Source: Pseudomonas sp. ANT_J12 (GTDB lineage: Bacteria > Pseudomonadota > Gammaproteobacteria > Pseudomonadales > Pseudomonadaceae). Taken from it: a stretch of DNA of 64,000 nt. This document shows positions 42,944-52,867 of the stretch, piece by piece (within the stretch, counting starts at the first letter, position 1; every line of letters begins with the position of its first letter). Position numbers and translations under genes: made by a program. Under the pieces are notes generated by a model. That model did not search any database. It saw only the letters and a program-made list of their open reading frames with translations, and had not been told where the DNA came from. The stretch spans positions 85,710-149,709 of the forward strand of contig NZ_VOBN01000015.1 in assembly GCF_008370045.1 (NCBI RefSeq). Reading direction: 5' to 3'.

Positions 42944-45064
42944 TCACTGGGTGCGCGGCTGATCCGGCAACAACACCGCCGAATGCTCCGGCGCCGGCCC
43001 CTCCTCTTGCGCTTCAACCACGCCATGCCGAGGCATCAACACCTGCTGTGGATAAGTCTGCGCGAAGTGCACCCACGGGCTGTTGTCCACAAGCTTTTTC
43101 AGCCGCTGGTTAAACGCCCGGCTCACCGCATATTGCCCGCCGGACACCGTGCGGAACTGCGCCGTCAGCACCACGCCATTGAGGTCCATTTTGTCGACGC
43201 CAAACACATCCAGCGGCCCTTGCAGGTTGTACTTGAGGAACGCGTCGTCGCGGATCGAATCCCCCGCCTCGCGAATCAGCTCAATGGCTTTATCCACATC
43301 CGTGTCGTAGGTGAACTGCACCGAGAAAAACGCATAGGCAAATTGCCGCGATTGGTTGGTCACCGCCTTGATCTGCCCGAATGGCACCGAGTGCACGAAA
43401 CCCTTGCCGTCGCGCAGGCGCAAGGTGCGGATGGTCAGGCCTTCGACCGTACCGGCGTGGCCGGAGTCGAGCACCACCCAGTCGCCGATCGACAGGGTGT
43501 CTTCGATGATGATGAACAGCCCGGTGATCACGTCCTGCACCAACTGCTGGGAACCAAAACCGATGGCCAGGCCGACCACCCCGGCACCGGCCAGCAGCGG
43601 TGCCACGTTGATCCCCAGGTTGGCCATGGTGGTGATCGCGCAAATCACCACCAGGATGATTTTTATCGCGTTGCGCAGCAGCGGCAGGATGGTTTTGACT
43701 CGAGTACTGGGCTGGCGCGCCGAGCGTTTACTGACCGGTGGTTTCAGCGCCTCCTGAATCGCCGTGTCGAGCACCACCCACAGCAGCCAGGTCACGAGGA
43801 AGATCAACCCGATGCTGCTCAGCGAGTTGCTGATCGCACGCCCCACCGAATTCTGCTCGGCGAACTCGAATAGCGAAATGCCCCAGATCCGTCCAAGGAT
43901 CTCGATGAACGCCACGGCCATGACGATGCGCAACAAGGCGTGCAACAAGCTGAGAAAGCGGTCCTTGTAGGCGCTGCTGCGCTGGAATCTTTCGACTTTC
44001 CGGGATTTGAACAGGTGCTGGAAAATCGTGCTCAGGAACACCGTGGCGATCAGCAATATCGTGGTGAACAACGCGCAGCGCAGGGCTTTTTGATTGTCCT
44101 CGCCGACGCCGATCAGGTTGATCGCCGAGACCATCACCATCAACAGGATCGGCCAGTACCAGAGCCCGGAAAAGATTCGCAGGGAATCCTGCAGCGAGGG
44201 TTGTTTGATGCGTTGGGGCAAGGGGCGGTTGCGGATCAGATGCGCCACCGGCCGGCGCAGACGGATGACCAGATAACCGAAGATGATCGAGGCAAACAAC
44301 CCGGTGAACACCGCGACGCTGCTGGTGATATTGCCGCCCAGTTGTCGAGCGATCTGGGGGCTGGTCAACGCATCGCTGAGTGCCGCGAGGAAGCCGATCA
44401 GAAACAGCGGTTTGGGGCAGTAGTCACGGATGATCTGTACCGCCGGGCGCTTGTGGCCGGTGTTGAACATGACAATCACGCAGAGCAGCATCGAGGTCGA
44501 GAAAATGCCGCTGCTGGTGGCGTAAGCAAAACACAGCGCCAGCGCCCGACCGGCCGAGGCCTGCATGAAGTGGCTGACGTACAGCGTGAGTGGCAGCGAG
44601 GCGATAGCGGGCAAAGTGTAGGGCAACAAGTAGCCGAGCAGGTCCTGGCTGCGTTGCCGGGTGCGCAACCAATGGCCGAGGCTCAAGCGCTTGGCGGCAA
44701 TCCCGCCGAGCACCGTGAGCAAGGCAAAGGTGCCGAGCCAGATACCGGACAACATCAGGAAATCGCCGGCCACGCTCCAGCCGGATCGCGCCGAGGGCTG
44801 GTTGACCAGTTTGTCGACTTCATCGGCCGCCCGATCCGCCCGCAGGCGCCAGGCGTCGACCAGGTTGTCGTTGAGCTCGAGTTTGTCCTGCACGTCGTCG
44901 ATGCTGGAACTGATGGCCCCGAGCAAGCCGCCCTGGACCAGCGGCTCAGGTTTTGCGGCCTCTTCAGTGGCGGCGGGAACACCCGGCAGCGTCACGGCTT
45001 CCAGCTCGCTGCTCCCCAGAATCAGCAACGCCCCCAGTAGTATCGCGGTCTTGAACTTGAACAA
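42944..45064 (-). CDS. MscS-family mechanosensitive channel (multi-helix)
   Basis: The 706-residue membrane protein starts at a TTG (45064), nine bases after AAGGAG. The longer frame to 45175 has no such site, and the mature N-terminus then begins with a signal-like FKFKTAILLGALLILGSSE. About ten helices precede the MscS domain, with GAGVVGLAIGFGSQQLVQD as the pore-lining helix and IEDTLSIGDWVVL following. It would open under membrane tension, as MscS does. The C-terminus is polar. Confidence 0.85.
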   Translation of the reverse strand: MFKFKTAILLGALLILGSSELEAVTLPGVPAATEEAAKPEPLVQGGLLGAISSSIDDVQDKLELNDNLVDAWRLRADRAADEVDKLVNQPSARSGWSVAGDFLMLSGIWLGTFALLTVLGGIAAKRLSLGHWLRTRQRSQDLLGYLLPYTLPAIASLPLTLYVSHFMQASAGRALALCFAYATSSGIFSTSMLLCVIVMFNTGHKRPAVQIIRDYCPKPLFLIGFLAALSDALTSPQIARQLGGNITSSVAVFTGLFASIIFGYLVIRLRRPVAHLIRNRPLPQRIKQPSLQDSLRIFSGLWYWPILLMVMVSAINLIGVGEDNQKALRCALFTTILLIATVFLSTIFQHLFKSRKVERFQRSSAYKDRFLSLLHALLRIVMAVAFIEILGRIWGISLFEFAEQNSVGRAISNSLSSIGLIFLVTWLLWVVLDTAIQEALKPPVSKRSARQPSTRVKTILPLLRNAIKIILVVICAITTMANLGINVAPLLAGAGVVGLAIGFGSQQLVQDVITGLFIIIEDTLSIGDWVVLDSGHAGTVEGLTIRTLRLRDGKGFVHSVPFGQIKAVTNQSRQFAYAFFSVQFTYDTDVDKAIELIREAGDSIRDDAFLKYNLQGPLDVFGVDKMDLNGVVLTAQFRTVSGGQYAVSRAFNQRLKKLVDNSPWVHFAQTYPQQVLMPRHGVVEAQEEGPAPEHSAVLLPDQPRTQ

Positions 45065-45179
45065 AACGCGGAGCTCCTTGCGAAGGGTCTGTAAGGAACT
45101 GATCGGCAAATGCCCGGCAAGTTCGGTTTTGGCCGCGAGATAACCAGCCCAGAGGCTCTCTGTGGCGTGGAACACCCTC

Positions 45180-45313
45180 TGTGGCGAGGGGGCTTGCCCC
45201 CGTTGGGCTGCGAAGCGGCCCTAAAACCTTCCGACCTTGTTCTTCAGGTATACCGCGTTTGCCGGGTTTACGACTGCTTCGCAGCCGAACGGGGGCAAGC
45301 CCCCCTCGCCACA
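45180..45313. repeat. Repeat of the TGTGGCGAGGGGGCTTG family
   Basis: An inverted pair in the 373-base gap between the MscS-type and MFS genes, with internal GCTGCGAAGC and GCTTCGCAGC arms. The rest of the gap (45065-45179, 45314-45437) shows no gene; 45314-45437 must hold the MFS promoter but no clear -35/-10 was chosen. Confidence 0.88.
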
Positions 45314-45437
45314 GGTCATCACCGTTCTTGGTGATATTTGACCCGCACGCAAATATCAAATGCCCAGCCCTCTATTTTTCCGCATACCCCAAACCCCGAC
45401 ACTGCGCTCCATCAAATAACCCACCGGAGTTGCAGTC

Positions 45438-46640
45438 ATGCCCATTGCCTTGCTCGCGCTGACCCTCAGCGCCTTCGCCATCGGGACGACCGAGTTCGTC
45501 ATCGTTGGCCTGTTACCCACCATCGGCGCCGACCTCGGGGTCAGCCTGCCGTCCGCCGGCCTGCTGGTCAGCCTCTACGCCCTGGGTGTGGCCATCGGCG
45601 CGCCGGTGCTGACTGCCCTCACCGGCAAAGTCCCGCGCAAATTGCTGCTGTTGTCGCTGATGGTGCTGTTCACCCTCGGCAACCTGCTGGCCTGGAAAGC
45701 CCCAAGCTACGAATCGCTGATCATTGCGCGGATCGTCACCGGCCTGGCCCACGGGGTGTTTTTCTCGATTGGCTCGACCATCGCCACCAGCCTGGTGCCA
45801 AAGGAAAAAGCCGCCAGCGCGATTGCAATCATGTTCACGGGCCTGACCGTGGCGTTGGTCACCGGTGTGCCGTTGGGGACGTTTATCGGTCAGCATTTCG
45901 GCTGGCGTGAAACCTTCCTCGCCGTGTCGGCCCTGGGTGTGATCGCGTTTATCGGCAGCCTGATCTACGTGCCGAAAAACATCGCCCACAGCAAACCCGC
46001 GTCGCTGTTGCAGCAATTGCAGGTGCTCAAACAACCGCGCCTGCTGCTGGTGTATGCCATGACGGCGGTCGGTTACGGCGGCTCGTTCATTGCGTTTACC
46101 TTCCTGGCACCGATTCTTCAGGACATCTCGGGTTTCAGCGCCAGCACCGTCAGCCTGGTGTTGCTGGTGTACGGCATCTCGGTGGCGGTCGGTAACATCT
46201 GGGGCGGCAAACTGGCGGACAAACGCGGCCCGATCAGCGCCCTGAAAATCATCTTCGCCCTGCTCGCTGCCGTGTTGTTCGTGTTGACCTTCACCGCCGG
46301 CAATCCATGGCTGGCCCTGGCCACCGTGCTGGTCTGGGGTGCGGTGGCGTTCGGCAACGTGCCGGGCTTGCAGGTTTACGTGGTGCGTCAGGCCGAGCAT
46401 CACACCCCGCAGGCGGTGGATGTGGCCTCGGGGCTGAACATTGCGGCGTTCAACCTCGGGATTGCCGGGGGTGCGTGGGGTGGCGGGTTGATCGTCGCGC
46501 ACATGGGGCTGATTCACACGGCGTGGATTGGCGGGCTGGTGGTGTTGGTGGCCCTGGCGTTGACCATGTGGAGTGGTCGTCTTGATCGGTTGGGGCCGGT
46601 GTATGCCGAGAGCTCGACGCGGATTGTCGCCGGGCACTGA
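45438..46640 (+). CDS. MFS transporter, DHA1 family
   Basis: The 400-residue protein has 12 hydrophobic segments and the MFS signatures ALTGKVPRKLLLL after helix 2 and TEFVIVGLLPTI in helix 1. It resembles the YdhP/AraJ branch of drug-sugar efflux proteins. The substrate is unknown. It is monocistronic, divergent from the channel gene. Confidence 0.88.
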   Translation: MPIALLALTLSAFAIGTTEFVIVGLLPTIGADLGVSLPSAGLLVSLYALGVAIGAPVLTALTGKVPRKLLLLSLMVLFTLGNLLAWKAPSYESLIIARIVTGLAHGVFFSIGSTIATSLVPKEKAASAIAIMFTGLTVALVTGVPLGTFIGQHFGWRETFLAVSALGVIAFIGSLIYVPKNIAHSKPASLLQQLQVLKQPRLLLVYAMTAVGYGGSFIAFTFLAPILQDISGFSASTVSLVLLVYGISVAVGNIWGGKLADKRGPISALKIIFALLAAVLFVLTFTAGNPWLALATVLVWGAVAFGNVPGLQVYVVRQAEHHTPQAVDVASGLNIAAFNLGIAGGAWGGGLIVAHMGLIHTAWIGGLVVLVALALTMWSGRLDRLGPVYAESSTRIVAGH

Positions 46641-46694
46641 CCGTTTGCGGTGACGGCGGCACATCCGGCTTTGATGTGACGGATAGACCGCTAT

Positions 46695-46720
46695 CGCGAG
46701 CAAGCGTTGCTCCCACAGGT
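46695..46720. repeat. Single degenerate REP half
   Basis: ATCGCGAGCAAGCGTTGCTCC resembles one half of the GTAGGAGC REP in reverse. It lies alone in the MFS-DUF72 gap (46641-46817). Confidence 0.6.
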
Positions 46721-46817
46721 GTGATGCGTTGCGTGTGTACCGTCCGTAGTCCCACGGAAACTTTCTCGTTTGCCCGACAGTCATCCAGAAATGGCGGGCA
46801 AACGACGGGAGGGACAC

Positions 46818-47744
46818 ATGGCGGCGATTCACATTGGTATTTCCGGCTGGCGCTACACGCCGTGGCGCGGGGGCTTCTATCCAAAAGGCCTGACCCACAA
46901 GCGCGAATTGCAATTCGCCTCACGGGCGGTCAACAGCATCGAAATCAATGGATCGTTCTACGCCCTGCAACGGCCCGAACGCTATCTGCAGTGGTACGAC
47001 GAAACCCCGTCGGGCTTCGTCTTCAGCGTCAAGGCCCCGCGTTTCATCACCCACATCCGCCGCTTGCGGGACATCCATACACCCCTAGCGAATTTCTTCG
47101 CCTCCGGGGTGCTGGAGCTCAAGGACAAGCTCGGCCCGATCCTCTGGCAATTCCCGCCCAGCTTCAAATTCGACGCCGAACTGTTTGAACACTTTCTCGA
47201 ACAACTGCCCCACACCACCGAACAGGCCGCCGCCCTCGCCCGCCAGCATGATTCGCATCTGCACGGCCACGCCAGCCTCAAGGCCCACGGCAAAAAACCG
47301 ATGCGCCACGCCGTGGAAATTCGTCACGAGAGCTTCGTCGACCCGGCCTTCACCCGTCTGCTGCGACGCTACAACACCGCCCTGGTGATCGCCGACACCG
47401 CCGGCAAATGGCCGTACCGCGAAGACCTCACCAGCGATTTCGTCTACCTGCGCCTGCACGGTGCCGAAGCACTCTACGCCAGCGGCTACACGCCCCAGGC
47501 GCTGAAGCGTTGGGGCGAGCGGATCGAGGCGTGGAACCACGGTCAACAACCCACCGATCCGCAGTTGATCGCGCCACGACAGAAACCCAAGGTGCGCAAA
47601 TCCCGGGAAGTGTTCTGCTATTTCGATAACGACATCAAGGTCCGCGCACCTTTCGATGCACGCCGCCTGCTGGAACGCTTCCATCTCGATAAAGAGCTCG
47701 CCACCCGCCCCGGCGAGCCCGCCGCCGAAGGGGTGCTGTCATGA
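46818..47744 (+). CDS. DUF72 family protein
   Basis: The 308-residue protein opens with IHIGISGWRYTPWRGGFYP, the DUF72 TIM-barrel start, and has VNSIEINGSFYALQRPERY and FVYLRLHGAEALYASGY. The start (ATG 46818) follows GGGAGG. The function is unknown, though DUF72 has been linked to iron-sulfur or redox tasks in some reports. It overlaps ybhP by four bases. Confidence 0.85.
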   Translation: MAAIHIGISGWRYTPWRGGFYPKGLTHKRELQFASRAVNSIEINGSFYALQRPERYLQWYDETPSGFVFSVKAPRFITHIRRLRDIHTPLANFFASGVLELKDKLGPILWQFPPSFKFDAELFEHFLEQLPHTTEQAAALARQHDSHLHGHASLKAHGKKPMRHAVEIRHESFVDPAFTRLLRRYNTALVIADTAGKWPYREDLTSDFVYLRLHGAEALYASGYTPQALKRWGERIEAWNHGQQPTDPQLIAPRQKPKVRKSREVFCYFDNDIKVRAPFDARRLLERFHLDKELATRPGEPAAEGVLS

Positions 47745-48538
47745 GCCTTTCCGAACCGATAGGCAGCACCGACGAGCAGCAAACCGTGATCACAGGAGTG
47801 CGCAGCTTTACCGTGCTGACGGTCAACACCCACAAGGGTTTCACCGCGCTCAACCGGCGTTTCATCCTGCCCGAACTGCGCGAAGCGGTGCGCAGTGTCT
47901 CCGCCGACGTGGTGTTTTTGCAGGAAGTCCACGGCACCCACGAGCAGCATCCCCAGCGCTACAGCAATTGGCCGCCCATGCCGCAATACGAATTCCTCGC
48001 CGACACCCTGTGGCCGCAGTTCGCCTATGGCCGCAACGCGGTGTACCCGGCGGGCGATCACGGCAATGCGTTGCTGTCGAAATTCCAGATCATCCGCCAC
48101 GACAACCTCGACGTGTCCATCAGCGGCCATGAGAACCGTGGCCTGCTGCATTGCGTACTGCGCCTGCCCGGTGACGGCCAGGAAGTGCACGCGATTTGTG
48201 TGCACCTCGGGCTGCGGGAAAGCCATCGCACGGAACAACTCAAGTTGCTGGCCGAACGCCTGGAAGAACTGCCGAGCGATGCGCCGGTGATTGTCGCGGG
48301 CGATTTCAACGACTGGCGCCAGCGTGCCGATGCCTTGCTCAAACCCTGTGGTTTGCGCGAGGTTTTCGCCGAACACCACGGCAAACCGGCGCGCAGTTTT
48401 CCGGCGCGCTGGCCGACGTTGCGCCTGGACCGCATCTACGTACGCAACCTCAAGGCCAGCCGCCCGCAAGTATTGGCGGCGCGGCCCTGGTCCCACCTTT
48501 CCGACCATGCACCGCTGTCGGTGGAGATCGAGCTATGA
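47741..48538 (+). CDS. ybhP: Endonuclease/exonuclease/phosphatase family protein, YbhP-like
   Basis: The 265-residue protein has the EEP fold: VLTVNTHKGF, VVFLQEVHG (catalytic Glu), VAGDFNDW and SDHAPL (His). Such proteins hydrolyse phosphodiesters of nucleic acids or phospholipids. It sits between DUF72 and clsB as in E. coli ybhP-clsB-ybhN. All four genes overlap. Confidence 0.85.
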   Translation: MSLSEPIGSTDEQQTVITGVRSFTVLTVNTHKGFTALNRRFILPELREAVRSVSADVVFLQEVHGTHEQHPQRYSNWPPMPQYEFLADTLWPQFAYGRNAVYPAGDHGNALLSKFQIIRHDNLDVSISGHENRGLLHCVLRLPGDGQEVHAICVHLGLRESHRTEQLKLLAERLEELPSDAPVIVAGDFNDWRQRADALLKPCGLREVFAEHHGKPARSFPARWPTLRLDRIYVRNLKASRPQVLAARPWSHLSDHAPLSVEIEL

Positions 48539-49827
48539 ACAATCCATCGATGGAAAAAGCCGCCGTGGAACACATCGCCGCGCCGCCACTGGGCGAGCCG
48601 GCAGCGGCCGACGTGGAATACGCCTGGCACGGCAACAACCGGGTCGAGTTGCTGGAAAACGGCGAAGCGTATTTCCCCCGGGTGTTTGAGGTGTTGCGCG
48701 AAGCCAAGAGTGAAATCCTCCTGGAGACCTTCATCCTGTGGGAGGACAAGGTCGGCACCGAGTTGCAGCAGATCCTGATGGACGCGGCCCGGCGTGGCGT
48801 GCGGGTGACCATCAGCCTCGACGGTTTTGGCTGCGGCGAACTGAGCACGGGGTATCTCGCGGCGCTGAACGAGGCCGGCGTGCACATCCAGATGTTTGAC
48901 CCGGCGCCCAAGCATTTGGGCTTTCGCACTAACTGGTTCCGGCGCCTGCACCGCAAGATCGTGGTGGTCGACGGCACCATCGCGTTTATCGGCGGGATCA
49001 ATTTTTCCGGCGATCACCTGGCGGACTTCGGCCCGGAGGCCAAGCAGGATTATTCCGTTGAAGTCCAAGGCCCGGCAGTGGCGGACATTCATCACTTCGC
49101 GCTGCTGCAAAGCGGCCGTCCGGCCCGGGCCAAATACTGGTGGCAGCGCCGTCGGCAACGACGTTCGGAACTGGCGTTCAGCGACCATGACGGCCAGGTG
49201 CGGCTGGTGTACCGCGACAACAACGACCATAGCACCGACATCGAGGAGGTTTATCGCCTGGCGTTGCGTAGCGCCCAACGCCGGGTGGTGATCGCCAACG
49301 CCTACTTCTTCCCCGGTTATCGCCTGTTGCGCGAGATCCGCAACGCCGCGCGCCGGGGCGTGGATGTGCGGCTGATCCTGCAAGGCCAGCCGGACATGCT
49401 GGTGGCCAAGCTGGCGGCGCGCATGACCTATGACTATTTGCTCAAGGCCGGGGTGCGGATCTACGAATATTGCGACCGACCGTTGCACGGCAAAGTGGCG
49501 CTGGTGGACGAGGACTGGAGCACCGTCGGTTCGAGCAACCTCGACCCGTTGAGCCTGTCGATGAACCTGGAAGCCAACGTGTTGATCCGCGACCGGACCT
49601 TCAACCGCGAGTTATTCGAACGCCTGGAAGAGCTGAGCAATCACCACTGCAAGGCCATGTCCCCGGACAAGGCACCGCGCGGGCGGGTCTGGCACATGAC
49701 CGTGGGCTTCCTGGTGTTCCACTTCCTGCGCCATTTCCCGGCGTGGGCCGGTTGGCTGCCGGCGCACAAGCCGCGGCTCAAACCCTTCACTCATCCGACC
49801 GGGAGCGACCACCATGAGCCGCGCTGA
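48535..49827 (+). CDS. clsB: Cardiolipin synthase B
   Basis: The 430-residue phospholipase-D-type enzyme has two HKD motifs: HRKIVVVDGTIAFIGG and HGKVALVDEDWSTVGSSN. It makes cardiolipin from phosphatidylglycerol and has PLD-like side reactions. E. coli ClsB is 413 residues. ATG 48535 overlaps ybhP; an upstream frame is noise. Confidence 0.93.
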   Translation: MNNPSMEKAAVEHIAAPPLGEPAAADVEYAWHGNNRVELLENGEAYFPRVFEVLREAKSEILLETFILWEDKVGTELQQILMDAARRGVRVTISLDGFGCGELSTGYLAALNEAGVHIQMFDPAPKHLGFRTNWFRRLHRKIVVVDGTIAFIGGINFSGDHLADFGPEAKQDYSVEVQGPAVADIHHFALLQSGRPARAKYWWQRRRQRRSELAFSDHDGQVRLVYRDNNDHSTDIEEVYRLALRSAQRRVVIANAYFFPGYRLLREIRNAARRGVDVRLILQGQPDMLVAKLAARMTYDYLLKAGVRIYEYCDRPLHGKVALVDEDWSTVGSSNLDPLSLSMNLEANVLIRDRTFNRELFERLEELSNHHCKAMSPDKAPRGRVWHMTVGFLVFHFLRHFPAWAGWLPAHKPRLKPFTHPTGSDHHEPR

Positions 49828-50800
49828 TGCCCCCTCCGTCGCCCAGGCCGACAGCCCGGCAAAATCCCGCTGGAGCCGCTGGAAAAAACCGCTGACGATG
49901 CTGTTTTTCCTGGCGCTGATCGTGCTGTTGACGATGCTCGCCCAGCGCCTGGAATGGAACGAGGTGTTCGACACCCTGGCGGATTTCAAGGTGCGCACGC
50001 TGATCATTGCGTCTGGCGTGACGCTGCTGAGTTTCCTGGTTTACGCCTGCTTCGATCTGATCGGCCGCACCTACATCCGCCAGGACCTGACCTGGAAACA
50101 GATCCTGCCGGTGGGGATCATCAGCTACGCCTTCAACCTGAATCTGAGCGCGTGGGTCGGCGGCATCGCCATGCGTTATCGCCTGTATTCGCGCCTCGGC
50201 GTGAGCAAAAGCAACATCGCGAAAATCCTCGGGCTGAGCCTGGCCACCAACTGGATTGGCTACATGCTAATTGCCGGCGCGATCTTCAGCAGCGGGCTGG
50301 TGAGGATGCCGCCGGGCTGGAAGCTGAGCAGCGATGCGTTGCAAATCGTCGGGGTGGTGTTGCTGCTGCTGAGCGCGGGGTATCTGGCGGCGTGTCAGTT
50401 TTCCAAGCGCCGGGAGTGGGCGATTCGCGGGGTGGAAATCGACTTGCCGTCGCTGCGCATGGCGGTGCTGCAACTGGCGCTCGGGGCATTGAACTGGTCG
50501 TTGATGGCGGCGGTGATTTTCACCCTGCTGCCGAGCAAGCTCGACTATCCGCTGGTGCTGGGAGTGTTGCTGATCAGCGCGATTGCCGGGGTCATCACCC
50601 ACATTCCGGCGGGGCTCGGGGTGCTGGAAGCGGTGTTTGTGGCGTTGCTGCAACATGAGGTGTCGCGGGGCAGTCTGGTGGCGGGGTTGCTGGCGTATCG
50701 GGCGATTTATTTCATCTTGCCGCTGTTGATTGCGTTGGTGATGTACCTGGTGGTGGAGGCGAAGGCCAAATCATTGCGGATTTCGAAGAAACCTTCTTGA
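49814..50800 (+). CDS. ybhN: YbhN-type integral membrane protein (UPF0104)
   Basis: The 328-residue protein has about eight hydrophobic segments, beginning LTMLFFLALIVLLTMLA, and a HIPAGLGVLEAVFVALL motif of the lysylphosphatidylglycerol-synthase-like membrane domain. It lacks the soluble synthase half. It may flip or protect a phospholipid product of ClsB, inferred. It overlaps clsB by 14 bases and has GGGAG before the ATG. Confidence 0.85.
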   Translation: MSRADAPSVAQADSPAKSRWSRWKKPLTMLFFLALIVLLTMLAQRLEWNEVFDTLADFKVRTLIIASGVTLLSFLVYACFDLIGRTYIRQDLTWKQILPVGIISYAFNLNLSAWVGGIAMRYRLYSRLGVSKSNIAKILGLSLATNWIGYMLIAGAIFSSGLVRMPPGWKLSSDALQIVGVVLLLLSAGYLAACQFSKRREWAIRGVEIDLPSLRMAVLQLALGALNWSLMAAVIFTLLPSKLDYPLVLGVLLISAIAGVITHIPAGLGVLEAVFVALLQHEVSRGSLVAGLLAYRAIYFILPLLIALVMYLVVEAKAKSLRISKKPS

Positions 50801-50825
50801 GATTAGCGGTGATGCGGAAGACGCC

Positions 50826-50914
50826 TTCGCGGGCAAGCCTCGCTCCTACGGGCTCGTGGTGAATGGGATTTCGCGAACGACACATCCCCTGTAGGAGCGA
50901 GGCTTGCCCGCGAA
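50826..50914. repeat. REP pair downstream of ybhN
   Basis: TTCGCGGGCAAGCCTCGCTCC and TGTAGGAGCGAGGCTTGCCC enclose about 40 bases between converging genes. Confidence 0.9.
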
Positions 50915-50936
50915 TGGTCTTAAGAACACCGCAAAT

Positions 50937-51695
50937 TCAACTGGACTGAATAATGCTCAACCGCTCACCCACCACCATTTCCGTGATCCAGTCCACGAGG
51001 ATCGAGGTGTAGGCCTGCTGTGCAATCGGGTCGGTCAACGCGTGATCGGCACCGTCGATGATGCGGTGGGTCAGCGAATGGGTCTGCTGGCACGCCGCGC
51101 GGTAACTCATGATCGTCGCATGGGGAATGTGATCATCCGTCTCCGATTCCACCAGCAACACATCCCCGGTAAACGCCGCGCAGGCATGCAGCGCCCGATT
51201 GTTCGCGGCATGTACTAGCGTGCTGCGGTAATCGAGCAAATCCACCTTGTCCAGTTCGCGCTTGGGCGTGTGCCACTGCTCGTCGCGGTACAGCGCCGGG
51301 ACCCGCAGCGCCAGCCAGCGCACCGGGCGCAAGGACGTGAGGATCGCCGCCAGGTAACCGCCATAACTGGTGCCGACCACCGCAATCGCCGAAGTATCGA
51401 GGGCCGGATGCGCGAGCAGGCGATCGTACGCCGCCAGCAAGTCGCGCAAATTGTCTTCCCGGGTCACCTGGGACAACGCAATGCCGGTGCCGCCGGTATG
51501 CCCGCGCAGATCGAAGGTCAGGCACACACAACCGAGGCCGGCGATGCCTTTGGCCCGTTCCAGATCCCGTTCCTGACTGCCGCCCCAGCCGTGCACAAAC
51601 AACACGCCCGGGACTTTCGATTTGGGGCTGAGGAAATGCCCGGTCATCTGTTCGCCGTCGATGTCGATTTCTATGGTTTCGCTTCTAGCCGTCAT
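50937..51695 (-). CDS. Alpha/beta hydrolase
   Basis: The 252-residue protein has VLFVHGWGGSQ (oxyanion region), VVGTSYGGYLAA with nucleophile Ser in GTSYGG, and Asp/His candidates in ESETDDHIP and DGADHAL. It resembles dienelactone-hydrolase/peptidase-type esterases. The substrate is unknown. It overlaps the DUF3182 gene by 11 bases and may use that protein's product. Confidence 0.82.
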   Translation of the reverse strand: MTARSETIEIDIDGEQMTGHFLSPKSKVPGVLFVHGWGGSQERDLERAKGIAGLGCVCLTFDLRGHTGGTGIALSQVTREDNLRDLLAAYDRLLAHPALDTSAIAVVGTSYGGYLAAILTSLRPVRWLALRVPALYRDEQWHTPKRELDKVDLLDYRSTLVHAANNRALHACAAFTGDVLLVESETDDHIPHATIMSYRAACQQTHSLTHRIIDGADHALTDPIAQQAYTSILVDWITEMVVGERLSIIQSS

Positions 51696-52794
51696 AGGAT
51701 TTGACCGTTACGTACTTGAGAAGAAAGTCACTGTCTTGCGCCGGGCCACGATAGACCTCGATGGCGTCCGCCGGCAGCGGCTGCTCGATGTAGGTTTCCA
51801 CCGACGACACACGAATCGCGCGCATCCCCGGATCGTTGACGAAGCTTTGCAACGCCGCGATTTCGGCGCTGCTGGCACCGCCCATGCGCCAGGATTGTTC
51901 AAGCACGCCGCTGCGCTGTTTGCCGTTGCTGTCCAGGCCCTGGGCGATGTCGTAATTGCGCCGCGACGCATAAAAACCGGGGTAAGCCTCGTCCGCCGCG
52001 CTGTCGAACACCTGGGCTTGCTGAATCGCCAGGCGCACATCCTCGGGCAGGTCCAGTTCCAGCAGGTCCTCGTAGTAACCCTGGACCACCAGCAGATTGG
52101 AGCCTCCATAAACCTGCTCGCCCTGCCCGTCTTCGGTCAAGTATTGATCACCGCAGTAACTCAGCACTTTGTCGCCGATAAACGTCTGGCCAACGCTGTG
52201 GGTGATGACCTGGTCGAGGTCCTGCTCCAGCACCACGCCTTCGGTGAACAATTGCTCGGCGTCGGGGCGGGCGAGGATGGCATCGAACTGGTCGAGGCTC
52301 TTGATCACTTCCTGGCCGCGCCCGGCGCAGGCATGAATCGGTTTGAGGCGGATCGGGCCGCTGTAGAGCAAGTGCTCCGCCGCCGGCCGCGCATCCTCCA
52401 GGGAAAACACGCTAAGACCGTCGAGCACCACACTGCGCACCCGCTCGGAAAACAGTGGCGACCAGCCTTCGGGGGCGAATGCATCGCGGTTGAGCAAACC
52501 GTGGCTGATGGCTTTGGTGCAGATAAAGTCGTAGTCGACATAACCGCCCCACAGATCTTCCGGCCCCTTGACGCCAAACTTAAGCGCAGCGGCGGCGCCG
52601 ACCAGCGTCTGGGTCGGCAACAGGTACAAGTCTCGGCCGTTGTGCAATTCGGGGTCGTAGCTGCCGCCGTATTTGAGCCCGAGGATCTGCGCCAGCCAAC
52701 GGGCCAGCGCGCGATTGGTCTCGACTTCGTGCAGCGGGGCTTCAGGCCGCACGGAATGAGCGACGACCAGTTTTTTGCGGTTTGTTGGGGTCAT
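51685..52794 (-). CDS. DUF3182 protein with ATP-grasp-like features
   Basis: The 369-residue protein contains IRLKPIHACAGRGQEVI, like the Lys/Gly loop of ATP-grasp enzymes, and later acidic segments, so it may ligate or phosphorylate. The family is otherwise unknown to me. It is the first gene of a two-gene unit with the hydrolase, preceded by an 8-bp-arm inverted repeat (52868-52891). Confidence 0.72.
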   Translation of the reverse strand: MTPTNRKKLVVAHSVRPEAPLHEVETNRALARWLAQILGLKYGGSYDPELHNGRDLYLLPTQTLVGAAAALKFGVKGPEDLWGGYVDYDFICTKAISHGLLNRDAFAPEGWSPLFSERVRSVVLDGLSVFSLEDARPAAEHLLYSGPIRLKPIHACAGRGQEVIKSLDQFDAILARPDAEQLFTEGVVLEQDLDQVITHSVGQTFIGDKVLSYCGDQYLTEDGQGEQVYGGSNLLVVQGYYEDLLELDLPEDVRLAIQQAQVFDSAADEAYPGFYASRRNYDIAQGLDSNGKQRSGVLEQSWRMGGASSAEIAALQSFVNDPGMRAIRVSSVETYIEQPLPADAIEVYRGPAQDSDFLLKYVTVKSYDG

Positions 52795-52867
52795 GCGTCC
52801 CCCTTCAATCTGCGCTTGATGAGTGTGGCTTGATGGTGCAGAGATCAGGCCAACGGTGGCCGGTTGG

